A DNA stretch of 12,707 bases from VRUB01 sp046758085. GTDB taxonomy: Bacteria > Pseudomonadota > Gammaproteobacteria > Acidiferrobacterales > SPGG2. The translations under genes were made by a program, and so were the position numbers. This document shows positions 1 to 6,992 of this stretch, piece after piece. The notes under the pieces are model-generated. The model was given only the letters and a program-made list of their open reading frames with translations, was not told the origin of the DNA and did no database searches. The DNA lies in the NCBI GenBank assembly GCA_046758085.1, contig JBHHZP010000098.1:1-12707 (forward strand), in the 5' to 3' direction. Position 1 is the stretch's first letter. Each line of letters opens with the position of its first letter.

Positions 1-111
1 ATGATTGCAGTGCGTTCTGCATCCCGCATCGGCTACTCCGATCTGGGCGTGAATCGCCGGCGTGTGGAACGCATTCGCGCCGAGCTTCGTAAACAGGGGG
101 TGGTTCCATAG
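1..111 (+). CDS. C-terminal tail of an unidentified protein (partial)
   Basis: Frame 1 is open from the first base to a TAG stop at 109-111 and encodes 36 residues ending IRAELRKQGVVP. The first codon is ATG, but it sits at the window edge, so this is more likely the tail of a longer gene than a complete short one. The segment is basic and looks like a C-terminal helix (RRRVERIRAELRKQG). Tails of this kind occur in CaiB/BaiF-type CoA transferases and other enzymes, but I cannot assign the family from this fragment. It ends about 100 bp before the Zur box in front of zur. Confidence 0.5.
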   Translation: MIAVRSASRIGYSDLGVNRRRVERIRAELRKQGVVP

Positions 112-194
112 CCACACCGCGCACGCACGAAATGGATTACGCCCCGGGGGCGCTCGGTATGCCTGGCGCTGGTGCCTATCGCGGTCGCATTCAA

Positions 195-222
195 TTTCCA
201 CCGCTGTTTGAAACGTTATACT
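195..222 (+). promoter_or_regulatory. Likely sigma70 promoter of zur
   Basis: A TATACT -10 element (217-222) lies 16 bp downstream of a TTTCCA -35-like element (195-200). The -10 lies inside the Zur palindrome, so bound Zur would block RNA polymerase. The predicted transcript starts near 229, which leaves a leader of under 30 nt before the ATG at 256. The -35 match is only 4 of 6. Confidence 0.45.
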
Positions 223-230
223 ATAACATT
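210..230. promoter_or_regulatory. Zur box upstream of zur
   Basis: The core GTTATACTATAAC (215-227) is a perfect 6-1-6 inverted repeat, flanked by GAAAC on the left and ATTAG on the right. From known Zur motifs of gammaproteobacteria (a TGTTATANTATAACA-like dyad), this is a strong Zur-box candidate. Its left half, GAAACGTTATA, recurs exactly at 2808-2818 in the znuA/znuC divergent region. Position over the -10 of zur implies autorepression under zinc-replete conditions. Confidence 0.8.
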
Positions 231-255
231 AGAGCTAGGCCGATCCGGGGGGTTC

Positions 256-753
256 ATGTCAAAGCGACGTATCCTGGTGCCGTTCAAGAAGCGCACCCAC
301 GACCACGCCGAGTGCATCGACAGTGCGCTCGGTTCGGCGCAGTCGAGCTGCGAGCGACAGGGTCTGCGGCTGACCAAGCTGCGCCGCCGTGTCCTCGAGC
401 TGGTATGGCGCCGGCACACGCCGGTCAAGGCGTACGATATACTGGAGGAGTTGCGCAAGGAGGATCGAGCGGCCGCACCGCCAACTGTTTATCGCGCGCT
501 CGATTTCTTACGCAATGCGGGGCTGGTGCATCGTATCGAGTCGTTGAGTGCCTTTGTCGGATGTGGCGGGCCCGGTACACCACACTTTGGGCAGTTCTTG
601 ATTTGCCGGGAATGCAGCACGGTTGCCGAGATCGACGCCCCTGCAATTGCGCGGGCGCTTGTGGCCGATGCCGAAGCGCTCGGGTTTCACGCCGATCGCC
701 AGACGATCGAGGTCAAGGGGTTGTGCGCCGATTGCAGCCGGTTGGATCCGTAG
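256..753 (+). CDS. zur: Zinc uptake regulator Zur (Fur family)
   Basis: This is a 165-residue DNA-binding repressor that senses zinc and would shut off zinc import. An N-terminal winged helix (about 35-95) contains the recognition region APPTVYRALDFLRNAGL. The C-terminal dimerisation domain carries the two structural-zinc Cys pairs C117/C120 (CREC) and C157/C160 (CADC). H92, C103, H110 and E125 fit the regulatory zinc site known from E. coli Zur. The HRIES...FVGC...PHFGQFLIC layout separates Zur from Fur and PerR. I chose the ATG at 256, preceded by a G-rich stretch, because the earlier in-frame ATG at 172 lies upstream of the Zur box and promoter. The znuACB genes downstream support the assignment. 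Confidence 0.93.
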   Translation: MSKRRILVPFKKRTHDHAECIDSALGSAQSSCERQGLRLTKLRRRVLELVWRRHTPVKAYDILEELRKEDRAAAPPTVYRALDFLRNAGLVHRIESLSAFVGCGGPGTPHFGQFLICRECSTVAEIDAPAIARALVADAEALGFHADRQTIEVKGLCADCSRLDP

Positions 754-837
754 AGATACGACGCGAGACTGGATTAGCAGTGTGCGCATATGTGGGAACT
801 CGTAGTCAATCGCTACTATACGCGGGCACTTCGGCGG

Positions 838-875
838 CGCGATGGTGTCTCTATATCGCGATGGTGTCTCTATAT
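838..875. repeat. Perfect tandem duplication of a 19-bp unit
   Basis: CGCGATGGTGTCTCTATAT occurs twice, head to tail and without mismatch, at 838-856 and 857-875. It lies 25 bp before the annotated start of the M23 peptidase gene, next to the AT-rich TATATAAGG and a TATAAT hexamer at 891-896. The perfect identity suggests a recent duplication or a tandem binding site in the promoter region. The rest of the 754-899 gap shows no other clear signal. Confidence 0.85.
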
Positions 876-899
876 AAGGAATGATGTATTTATAATGGT

Positions 900-1769
900 A
901 TGGAGTCCGGATTTGTGTATCGATTCGCCCTGATACCTGTAATGTTGATGATACCGGCGAGCGCAGGCATGGCGGGTACGCTTATCCTCGATGGCCCGAT
1001 GGTGCAGGGGGGGGTGGTACAGGGACGCACGGATGCAGGCACGCGGATTGAGTTTGACGGGCGAGCGGTACGCGTGTCGAAGGAGGGTGTATTCCTCATT
1101 GGCTTCGGGCGCGATGCACCCGCGGAGATGCGATTACTTGCCACCTTTCCGAATGGCAGCCGCGAATGGCGTGTGCTCAAGATCGCGCAGCGTAAATATC
1201 GGGTTCAACGTGTCAACGGCCTTCCGCCGCGCAAGGTTACCCCTCGCGCGGAAGATCTGGCGCGCATCCGCGCCGACGTGATTCTGCTCAATAAGGCGCG
1301 GGCACGGGACGATGCGCGCACAGATTTTCTCACCGGATTCAAATGGCCGGCGAGTGGGCGCATAACGGGTGTCTACGGCAGCCAACGGTTCCTGAACGGC
1401 AAGCCCGGGCGTCCGCACTACGGTCTCGATATCGCCGCGCCGGTGGGCGCGCCGGTTCTGGCTCCGGCTGATGGTGTTGTGACGCTGGTCCATACGGACA
1501 TGTTCTACTCCGGGGGAACGTTGATCGTGGACCATGGCCACGGGTTATCGTCGACCTTTATCCATCTAAACCGGATTCTGGTAAGAGAAGGCGCACGCGT
1601 GCGCCAGGGCGACCCCATTGCCGAGGTCGGTGCGACCGGTCGCGTCAATGGCCCGCACCTCGACTGGCGAATCAACCTTTTTAACCAGCGCCTCGACCCC
1701 CAGCTTGTGCTGGAAGCAATGGCTGCAGGTGAAAACAGCGACAAGATTCAGGCGACAAGATACAAGTAA
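900..1769 (+). CDS. Secreted M23-family metallopeptidase (peptidoglycan endopeptidase-like)
   Basis: This is a 289-residue exported protein with an N-terminal hydrophobic signal segment (about 8-26). A middle region (27-140) without a recognised motif is followed by a lysostaphin-type M23 domain (about 150-270). M23 enzymes use one zinc ion to cut peptidoglycan cross-bridges in the periplasm. H173 and D177 form the HxxxD motif (HYGLD), and H222 in STFIHL fits the catalytic histidine. The usual HxH motif reads H253-L-D255, so the third zinc ligand is Asp rather than His. The start is uncertain: ATG 900 has no good ribosome site, while the in-frame GTG at 915 has GGAG nine bases upstream and still gives a full signal peptide. 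The gene lies between zur and znuA, convergent with znuA. E. coli mepM (yebA) is likewise next to znuA. Confidence 0.85.
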   Translation: MESGFVYRFALIPVMLMIPASAGMAGTLILDGPMVQGGVVQGRTDAGTRIEFDGRAVRVSKEGVFLIGFGRDAPAEMRLLATFPNGSREWRVLKIAQRKYRVQRVNGLPPRKVTPRAEDLARIRADVILLNKARARDDARTDFLTGFKWPASGRITGVYGSQRFLNGKPGRPHYGLDIAAPVGAPVLAPADGVVTLVHTDMFYSGGTLIVDHGHGLSSTFIHLNRILVREGARVRQGDPIAEVGATGRVNGPHLDWRINLFNQRLDPQLVLEAMAAGENSDKIQATRYK

Positions 1770-1841
1770 CTACGAATATAAGTTGTGAGTCTTTTACTTG
1801 AATCTCACTCTTAATTAGCTGCCACTACAAACTTCCTTCGC

Positions 1842-2801
1842 TTATGACAAACAGTCAACGATAGCGGCGGCGTTGGCGCGCATCATCTCAAAGTAGGCGT
1901 CTGGTCCCGGCCGCAAGCCTGTCCCCAGGGGGTCGAGCACGCCACGGCGCGCATCGGTTCCCTCGATAACGGTTTTGATGAGCGCGGATTCAAACTGGGG
2001 CTCGCTGAACACGCAGCGTACACCGCGTTCCTTGATTGTTTCCCGCAGCTCCCGCAAACGCCGTGCGCCCGCCATGCGATCTGGATTCAGCGTAAGCGAC
2101 CCTACCGCGTGCAGGCCAAAGTGATGCTCGAAGTACTGGAAGGAGTCGTGAAAAACCGCATAAGGTATCCCCTGCACGGGTTGTAGCTGCGTTCTCAGGT
2201 CGCGGTCCAGGGCGTCTAGTCGCCGCGAGACCTCTAACGAGTTGCGCCTGTAGGCTGTTGCATTGGCAACGTCTATCTTGCCTAGCTGTTTTGCAATATT
2301 GTCGACTAATGACTTCGCGTTGCCGGGATCAAGCCATATGTGAGGGTCAGTCCGTGCGTGCGTGTGTGAACCGACGGCGCTTCCTTGCTCCCCGTGGTAG
2401 TCCGCTTCCCACACGCCTGCCTCGCGGTTCGGCAGCAAGATCAAACCTTCGGTGTCGATTAACTCGATAACCTGCGCTTTGCTTGCGAGTGTGGAAAGCG
2501 GCTTTTGCAGAAACGTTTCCATGGACCGGCCGATCCAGAATACTATATCGGCATTGCTGAGCATGGCGGCCTCGGAGGGCCGCAACGAGTATACGTGCGG
2601 CGAACCGTAGCCCCGTATGATCACGGCGGGGGTGCCGGTATCGCCCATGACGCCGGCGACGAGGGATTGAATCGGCATGAGGCTCGCAACCACCTTCGGC
2701 GCGGCCGACACCGGCATGCACAACGCCAGCGCGAGCCCGGACGCCGCGCACGCGATGTGCTTGACGATCCGTCGAGGGCGGTGGCTTGCGATGTTGTACA
2801 C
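1842..2801 (-). CDS. znuA: Zinc ABC transporter, periplasmic zinc-binding protein ZnuA
   Basis: This is a 319-residue cluster A-I solute-binding protein that captures periplasmic zinc and passes it to ZnuB. The signal peptide runs to about residue 33 (ALCMPVSA). Zinc ligands match the E. coli family pattern: H69 (GSPHVYSL), H154 (DPHIWLDP), H218 (VFHDSFQYF) and a late acidic residue at D290 (VLDPLG). C263 and C317 correspond to the known ZnuA disulfide. The charged His loop of many ZnuAs is short here (HGEQGSAVGSHTHARTDPH, 136-154). The start is GTG at 2801. The frame is closed by TAA at 2814-2816, so no earlier start exists, and the sequence before GTG (CGTCCCC) has no Shine-Dalgarno. The Zur box begins only 6 bp upstream of the start codon. 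Confidence 0.93.
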   Translation of the reverse strand: MYNIASHRPRRIVKHIACAASGLALALCMPVSAAPKVVASLMPIQSLVAGVMGDTGTPAVIIRGYGSPHVYSLRPSEAAMLSNADIVFWIGRSMETFLQKPLSTLASKAQVIELIDTEGLILLPNREAGVWEADYHGEQGSAVGSHTHARTDPHIWLDPGNAKSLVDNIAKQLGKIDVANATAYRRNSLEVSRRLDALDRDLRTQLQPVQGIPYAVFHDSFQYFEHHFGLHAVGSLTLNPDRMAGARRLRELRETIKERGVRCVFSEPQFESALIKTVIEGTDARRGVLDPLGTGLRPGPDAYFEMMRANAAAIVDCLS

Positions 2802-2807
2802 GGGGAC

Positions 2808-2831
2808 GAAACGTTATAATGTAACAATTTC
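2808..2831. promoter_or_regulatory. Zur box in the znuA/znuC divergent promoter
   Basis: The core GTTATAATGTAAC (2813-2825) is a dyad with one mismatch in the 6-bp arms, flanked by GAAAC and AATTTC. The left half GAAACGTTATA is identical to that of the zur box at 210-220. It would control both directions: it contains the TATAAT -10 for znuCB and lies against the start codon of znuA. Confidence 0.8.
2815..2820 (+). promoter_or_regulatory. -10 element of the znuCB promoter
   Basis: A consensus TATAAT hexamer lies inside the Zur box, 31 bp before the znuC ATG. This is almost the same geometry as in front of zur. A possible -35, TTGTAC at 2794-2799, has a short 15-bp spacer, so only the -10 is called. 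Confidence 0.5.
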
Positions 2832-2850
2832 CCGTCGCATCCTAACACCT

Positions 2851-3690
2851 ATGCAGCGCAGTTCCACTACCAGGGTACCCGCCGGTTCGCGGGCGGCGAG
2901 GCCGCAGCCGGCGCACGATTGTCTGGTTGAGCTGCGAGGCGTGTCGGTCAAGCTCGGAGGCCGCCTTGTGCTCGATCACGTGGATCTCAAGGTCTTGCGT
3001 CACGAGATTGTTACGCTCGTTGGTCTTAATGGCTCCGGCAAAACGACCCTGGTTCGCACACTACTGGGGCTGCTGCAGCCCGACCAGGGCAGCGTTTTTC
3101 GTCTCCCGGGGCTGAAAATCGGGTTTTCGCCCCAGCATTTCCAGAGAGATGCCACGCTGCCGCTCACGGTGGCGCGCTTTCTCACGCTAGGCATGCGGGC
3201 ACCGCGTGCGCGGCTTCAAACCTTACTGGAAGAGGTCGGGGCCGATGGGCTGCTCGAGCGCCAGATCGCGGACATCTCCGGTGGCGAGTTCCAGCGCATA
3301 CTTCTCGCTCGCGCCGTGCTGCGCAGACCCGATCTGCTGGTGCTGGATGAGCCGTTGGCGGGGGTCGACCTTGCCAGTCAGTCGGAGCTATATCGGCTGA
3401 TCGGCGACCTGCGCGAGCATCACAATTGCGGTGTGCTGCTGGTATCGCACGATTTGCATGTTGTAATGGCGGCCACCGATCGGGTGGTCTGCCTGAATCA
3501 CCATGTTTGCTGCACCGGACAGCCACGTGCGGTAATCCAGAACCCCGAGTTCGTCTCGTTGTTCGGCCAGCAGATTGCCGAGACGCTCGCGGTCTACGCC
3601 CATCATCACGATCACCGGCACGACATCACGGGTGAGGCCGTGCCCATGGACAACGCTAAGCGGGCTGGGCAGGGGAGTCACGATGGATGA
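2851..3690 (+). CDS. znuC: Zinc ABC transporter, ATP-binding protein ZnuC
   Basis: This is a 279-residue ABC ATPase that powers zinc uptake through ZnuB at the inner membrane. Visible motifs are Walker A GLNGSGKTT (58-66), the Q-loop Q95 (SPQHF), the signature SGGEFQR (143-149), Walker B LLVLDEP (162-168) and the switch histidine H200 (VSHD). The C-terminal tail carries a His cluster (AHHHDHRHD, about 250-258), typical of ZnuC and possibly zinc-responsive. About 25 extra residues precede the ABC fold. The ATG at 2851 was chosen because the frame's earlier starts lie upstream of the promoter and Zur box. No clear Shine-Dalgarno precedes it. It overlaps znuB by 8 bp, which indicates translational coupling. 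Confidence 0.93.
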   Translation: MQRSSTTRVPAGSRAARPQPAHDCLVELRGVSVKLGGRLVLDHVDLKVLRHEIVTLVGLNGSGKTTLVRTLLGLLQPDQGSVFRLPGLKIGFSPQHFQRDATLPLTVARFLTLGMRAPRARLQTLLEEVGADGLLERQIADISGGEFQRILLARAVLRRPDLLVLDEPLAGVDLASQSELYRLIGDLREHHNCGVLLVSHDLHVVMAATDRVVCLNHHVCCTGQPRAVIQNPEFVSLFGQQIAETLAVYAHHHDHRHDITGEAVPMDNAKRAGQGSHDG

Positions 3691-4474
3691 CTTTCTCGTT
3701 CGTGCCATGCTCGGCGGCATCGGGGCCGCGCTAGCGGCTGGTCCGCTGGGTTGTTTTCTGGTATGGCGGCGGATGGCCTTTTTCGGCGGCGCGCTGTCGC
3801 ACTCGGCGCTTGTCGGGGTGGCGCTGGGATTTCTGCTCGGCATCAACCTGTCCGTCGGCGTGCTCGTCTTTTGTCTCACGGTTGCTGCCTTGCTGCTGCT
3901 GCTCGAACGGCAGCGAATTCTGCCGAGTGATACCTTGCTCGGCATCCTCGCACACAGCGCCCTGGCGTTGGGCCTCGTGATCGTGGCATTCATGCAATCG
4001 ATGCGCATTGACCTGCTGGGATATCTGTTTGGCGATGTGCTGGCGGTAGCGATCGAAGACCTTTATCTGATTTACGGGCTCGCAGTGGTGGCGATGGGTG
4101 CGCTCGGGTTTATCTGGCGCCCTTTGCTGTCGGCGACGGTCAACGAAGACCTTGCCTCTGTCGAGGGTGCGCATGTAACGCGGGTGCGGTTGACACTCAT
4201 TTTTTTGATCGCTGGTATCATCGCGGTCGGCATGAAGATCGTCGGTATCCTTCTTATCATCTCCTTGCTGATCGTCCCGGCTGCTGCGGCCCGGCGTGCG
4301 TCGGAGACCCCGGAGCAAATGGCCGTGCTGGCGGCACTGATTGGCGTGGTATCGGTGATACTGGGGTTGCTCGGTTCGCTGCAGTGGGATATTCCGGCCG
4401 GCCCCGCGATCGTGGTCGTCACCGCGTTGATCTTTGCTGTTATTATGGTATGGCCACGTTGGCAGATTTCTTAA
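3683..4474 (+). CDS. znuB: Zinc ABC transporter, membrane permease ZnuB
   Basis: This is a 263-residue polytopic inner-membrane permease of the ABC-3 family that forms the zinc channel with ZnuC. About seven to eight hydrophobic segments are visible, with family motifs GCFLVWRRMAFFGGALSHSALVGVALG (28-54) near the N-terminus and a conserved EGAHVTRVRL stretch after the mid-protein helices. The start ATG at 3683 has a strong ribosome site (AGGGGAG at 3671-3677) and overlaps the end of znuC. The next gene starts 12 bp after the stop, so the operon probably continues. Confidence 0.93.
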   Translation: MDDFLVRAMLGGIGAALAAGPLGCFLVWRRMAFFGGALSHSALVGVALGFLLGINLSVGVLVFCLTVAALLLLLERQRILPSDTLLGILAHSALALGLVIVAFMQSMRIDLLGYLFGDVLAVAIEDLYLIYGLAVVAMGALGFIWRPLLSATVNEDLASVEGAHVTRVRLTLIFLIAGIIAVGMKIVGILLIISLLIVPAAAARRASETPEQMAVLAALIGVVSVILGLLGSLQWDIPAGPAIVVVTALIFAVIMVWPRWQIS

Positions 4475-4486
4475 GCGAACTGGGAA

Positions 4487-5044
4487 ATGGCCTACTTAGA
4501 CAGCCGCAGCGCATTCCGTGCCATCGTTATGGGCACCGTTGCCATGGCGATCGTGGTGACAGCGGCCAACGTGCTGGTGCGATATCCGATCAATAACTGG
4601 TTGACGTGGGGCGCGTTCGTCTATCCGGTCTCGTTTCTCGTGACGGACCTCACCAACCGCCGATTGGGGCCTCAACAGGCCCGGTGGGTCGTATATGCGG
4701 GGTTTTTCTTCGCTCTTTGGTTGTCGCTATTTCTGGCGACGCCCCGCATCGCGGGCGCCTCGCTGTCTGCTTTTCTTGTGGCGCAGCTCCTGGATGTGCA
4801 CATTTTTGACAGGCTGCGCCGTGCGAAGTGGTGGCGCGCGCCGTTTATGTCATCAAGCACCGCTTCGGCGCTCGATACGGCGGTGTTTTTCACACTCGCG
4901 TTTGCAGGTACCGGTTTGCCGTGGGTGACCTGGGGTCTTGGCGATTACGTCGTCAAGCTGGGCATGGCTCTGTTGCTGCTGTTGCCTTTCCGCGTGCTGC
5001 TGGATGCCACGCGCCCGGCGTTGGAGCCTGCTGAAAACAGTTAG
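4487..5044 (+). CDS. Queuosine-precursor transporter, VUT/YhhQ family
   Basis: This is a 185-residue membrane protein with about six hydrophobic helices. It matches the VUT (DUF165, COG1738) family, in which E. coli YhhQ imports preQ0/preQ1 for queuosine tRNA modification. Recognisable motifs are YPVSFLVTDLTNRRLG (46-61), FLVAQLLDVHIFDRLR (96-111) and a SSSTASALDTAVFF stretch (122-135). The ATG at 4487 is preceded by GGGAA, and the gap to znuB is 12 bp, which implies transcription with znuCB. Family recognition is firm. The link to zinc is inference: TGT and early enzymes of the queuosine pathway need zinc, so salvage of a precursor would make sense in zinc starvation. The exact substrate cannot be read from sequence. 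Confidence 0.85.
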   Translation: MAYLDSRSAFRAIVMGTVAMAIVVTAANVLVRYPINNWLTWGAFVYPVSFLVTDLTNRRLGPQQARWVVYAGFFFALWLSLFLATPRIAGASLSAFLVAQLLDVHIFDRLRRAKWWRAPFMSSSTASALDTAVFFTLAFAGTGLPWVTWGLGDYVVKLGMALLLLLPFRVLLDATRPALEPAENS

Positions 5045-5084
5045 CTGCACAGACCAAGGTAAACTGAGAAGCCGGTGATCCTAA

Positions 5085-6875
5085 ATGAATGATCGTGCCA
5101 AACCGTGGTTAAGATCAGCCGCGGCCGTGTCCCTGCTTGTGGTCGCTGCGCTCGCGTTGAGCTGGATTGCGGTGCCACAGCCGCAGTCATTCTTCTCCCA
5201 CCTGAGCATGGCCTATGTGCTGGCCAACACGCTGCCGTTGCTGGTCGTTTTCGCGCTGATCTTCTGCTTGACGTTACGACCCTTCTCGTCCGCGCTACTC
5301 ACCATTTTCGCGGCGACTCTGGTAGTGCTGGGAAGCAACTTCAAGTTCTCGGTGGTGAGCCAGCCGCTTGTCATATCAGATTTTGTGATGGCTGACCAGG
5401 TAGTCGAAAACGCAGATCTGTTCGACAAATATTTCGTCGGTCAGTGGTATCTGGGAGTGTTGCTGCTCGTAATGCTGGCGCCGCCGGTTCTGGTGTTGTT
5501 CCTGGAGACACCGCTGAGCAAGCGACGTCCGCTGCGCGCCGGCCTCGCATTATTCGCACTGGTGGCTGTATTCTCGATCCCGGGATGGGCCTTCAAGCAG
5601 GGATCGCCCGGGCAGCAAATCTATGCGGCACTCGATCTTCCGTCTTACGGTAGAAACCCGATTGCGAACGTGAAAGCGGGCGGGTTGCTGGGCAGCCTCG
5701 TCGAGTCGGCGAGCGAGTTCTATTTTGAGATGCCCCGGCGCACGACGGGGAATGACCCGAAGCGACAGGAGCTCGTAAGGGCGGCTATCGCACAAACGGC
5801 AGCAAGCGGCCAGCCCTATCCAGATCTGATCGTGGTTCAGAGCGAAGCATTTTTCGATTTTCGCCTGCTCGACATCCGCTTCCCCAGCGATTTCTATGAA
5901 CCCTGGGACCGTCTCAAACAGAACGCGATCCATGGTTTTATCCGTGTGGACACGTATGGCGGTGCCACCTTGCGCACCGAGTTTTCCGCTCTTACCGGCA
6001 TACCATTGGAGCTTTTCTCCGGTGGTGTCGATTATCCATACTTCTCGGTCGTAACATACCCGTTCCACTCACTACCGCGTTACCTGCGATCCCTCGGCTA
6101 CGAGACCATTGCCATTCATCCTTACACGGCGAGCTTTTGGAACCGTGATCTGGTCTACCCACGCCTTGGCTTTGACGAGTTCATCTCCGTGGCGTCATTC
6201 CAAGAAGCGGCGCGCGATGGCCCGTACGTGTCGGACGCCGCTGTGTGCAAGAAGATCCTAGATGTCTTGCAGGCGTTGTCGCGACCCGCATTTGTCTTCG
6301 TTGTGACCATGGAGAACCACGGGCCGTGGAGCTTTGAGCGCGGTTCGCCGGATACGTCTAGAAAGTTCGACTACATCAATGACCCTGCCGCGATGCTGGC
6401 ACTGAACCGCTACCTCTATCATCAACAAAACGGTATGCGCATGGCGCAGTGCTTGATCGAGGCACTGAAACAGCGGCGCCGGCCAGCCGCGTTGCTTTTC
6501 TTTGGTGATCACGCACCGGCGATTTCCAACGTTTACCGAGCGCTCGGCCTGAGCAATCCATGGGGGTCGCAAGCGATCATGACCGTTCCTTTTCTGGCCT
6601 GGCGATCCTGGAGGCAGGCAGAGGAACGACGAGACTTCCATATCAGCTACTTGCCGTCATTCTTGCTCGGCATCGCTGGTCTCAAGATGGATGATTTTTT
6701 CGCCGCCAATGCCTACATGCGCAAGCGCTGTAAGATGGGTCTAAAGGGATGTAACGTAGACGAAGAAACAAAGAGTGCTTACGCCGGGCTGGTTTCTGAC
6801 CGGTTCACACCGGTGGACCCGAAACCCGAAGCTGCCGGGAAAGCGACCGTGTCGCGGCATCAGGTGCTGCAGTAA
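5085..6875 (+). CDS. LtaS-like membrane phosphoglycerol/phosphoethanolamine-type transferase
   Basis: This 596-residue protein has five N-terminal membrane helices (roughly 10-30, 42-62, 66-84, 118-140, 150-168) and a large periplasmic sulfatase-fold domain (about 245-545). This is the layout of LtaS, OpgB and related transferases of the alkaline phosphatase superfamily. Active-site residues match those known in LtaS: E254 (VQSEAFF), nucleophile T295 (GGATLRTEF), W352 and R354 (FWNRD), H412 (MENHGPW), and D475/H476 (FGDHAP). Such Gram-negative members usually move phosphoglycerol or similar groups onto periplasmic glucans or surface glycans. The substrate here is unknown. It starts 40 bp after the queuosine transporter and may be in the same transcript, although no terminator or clear ribosome site is visible. 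Confidence 0.85.
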   Translation: MNDRAKPWLRSAAAVSLLVVAALALSWIAVPQPQSFFSHLSMAYVLANTLPLLVVFALIFCLTLRPFSSALLTIFAATLVVLGSNFKFSVVSQPLVISDFVMADQVVENADLFDKYFVGQWYLGVLLLVMLAPPVLVLFLETPLSKRRPLRAGLALFALVAVFSIPGWAFKQGSPGQQIYAALDLPSYGRNPIANVKAGGLLGSLVESASEFYFEMPRRTTGNDPKRQELVRAAIAQTAASGQPYPDLIVVQSEAFFDFRLLDIRFPSDFYEPWDRLKQNAIHGFIRVDTYGGATLRTEFSALTGIPLELFSGGVDYPYFSVVTYPFHSLPRYLRSLGYETIAIHPYTASFWNRDLVYPRLGFDEFISVASFQEAARDGPYVSDAAVCKKILDVLQALSRPAFVFVVTMENHGPWSFERGSPDTSRKFDYINDPAAMLALNRYLYHQQNGMRMAQCLIEALKQRRRPAALLFFGDHAPAISNVYRALGLSNPWGSQAIMTVPFLAWRSWRQAEERRDFHISYLPSFLLGIAGLKMDDFFAANAYMRKRCKMGLKGCNVDEETKSAYAGLVSDRFTPVDPKPEAAGKATVSRHQVLQ

Positions 6876-6992
6876 CGGATTGCCGGTAGCCTGCGGCAGA
6901 TAGCTACTACCCCGAGCACGAAATAGTTCACACCACCGAGCCCCGAAGAGGAAGCACTTATATGTGTTGAGTAGATAGGTGGGATATGCGTG

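Noticed and set aside
172..255. Longer N-terminus for Zur from ATG 172
   Set aside because: It would place the coding start upstream of the Zur box and promoter, and the added residues do not resemble Zur.
132..884. Plus-strand 250-codon frame across zur
   Set aside because: It is a shadow of zur in another frame. The translation has no recognisable fold and runs through the zur promoter and the 19-bp repeat.
1770..1841. Bidirectional terminator between the M23 gene and znuA
   Set aside because: Only a 5-bp GTGAG/CTCAC pairing with a long loop is visible and there is no strong stem with a T run.
3388..4318. Long minus-strand frames opposite znuC and znuB
   Set aside because: They are antisense shadows of GC-rich coding sequence, with low-complexity translations and no family features.
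6879..6897. TGCCG/CGGCA hairpin after the LtaS-like gene as terminator
   Set aside because: A five-pair stem with an eight-base loop and no T run is not enough to call a terminator.
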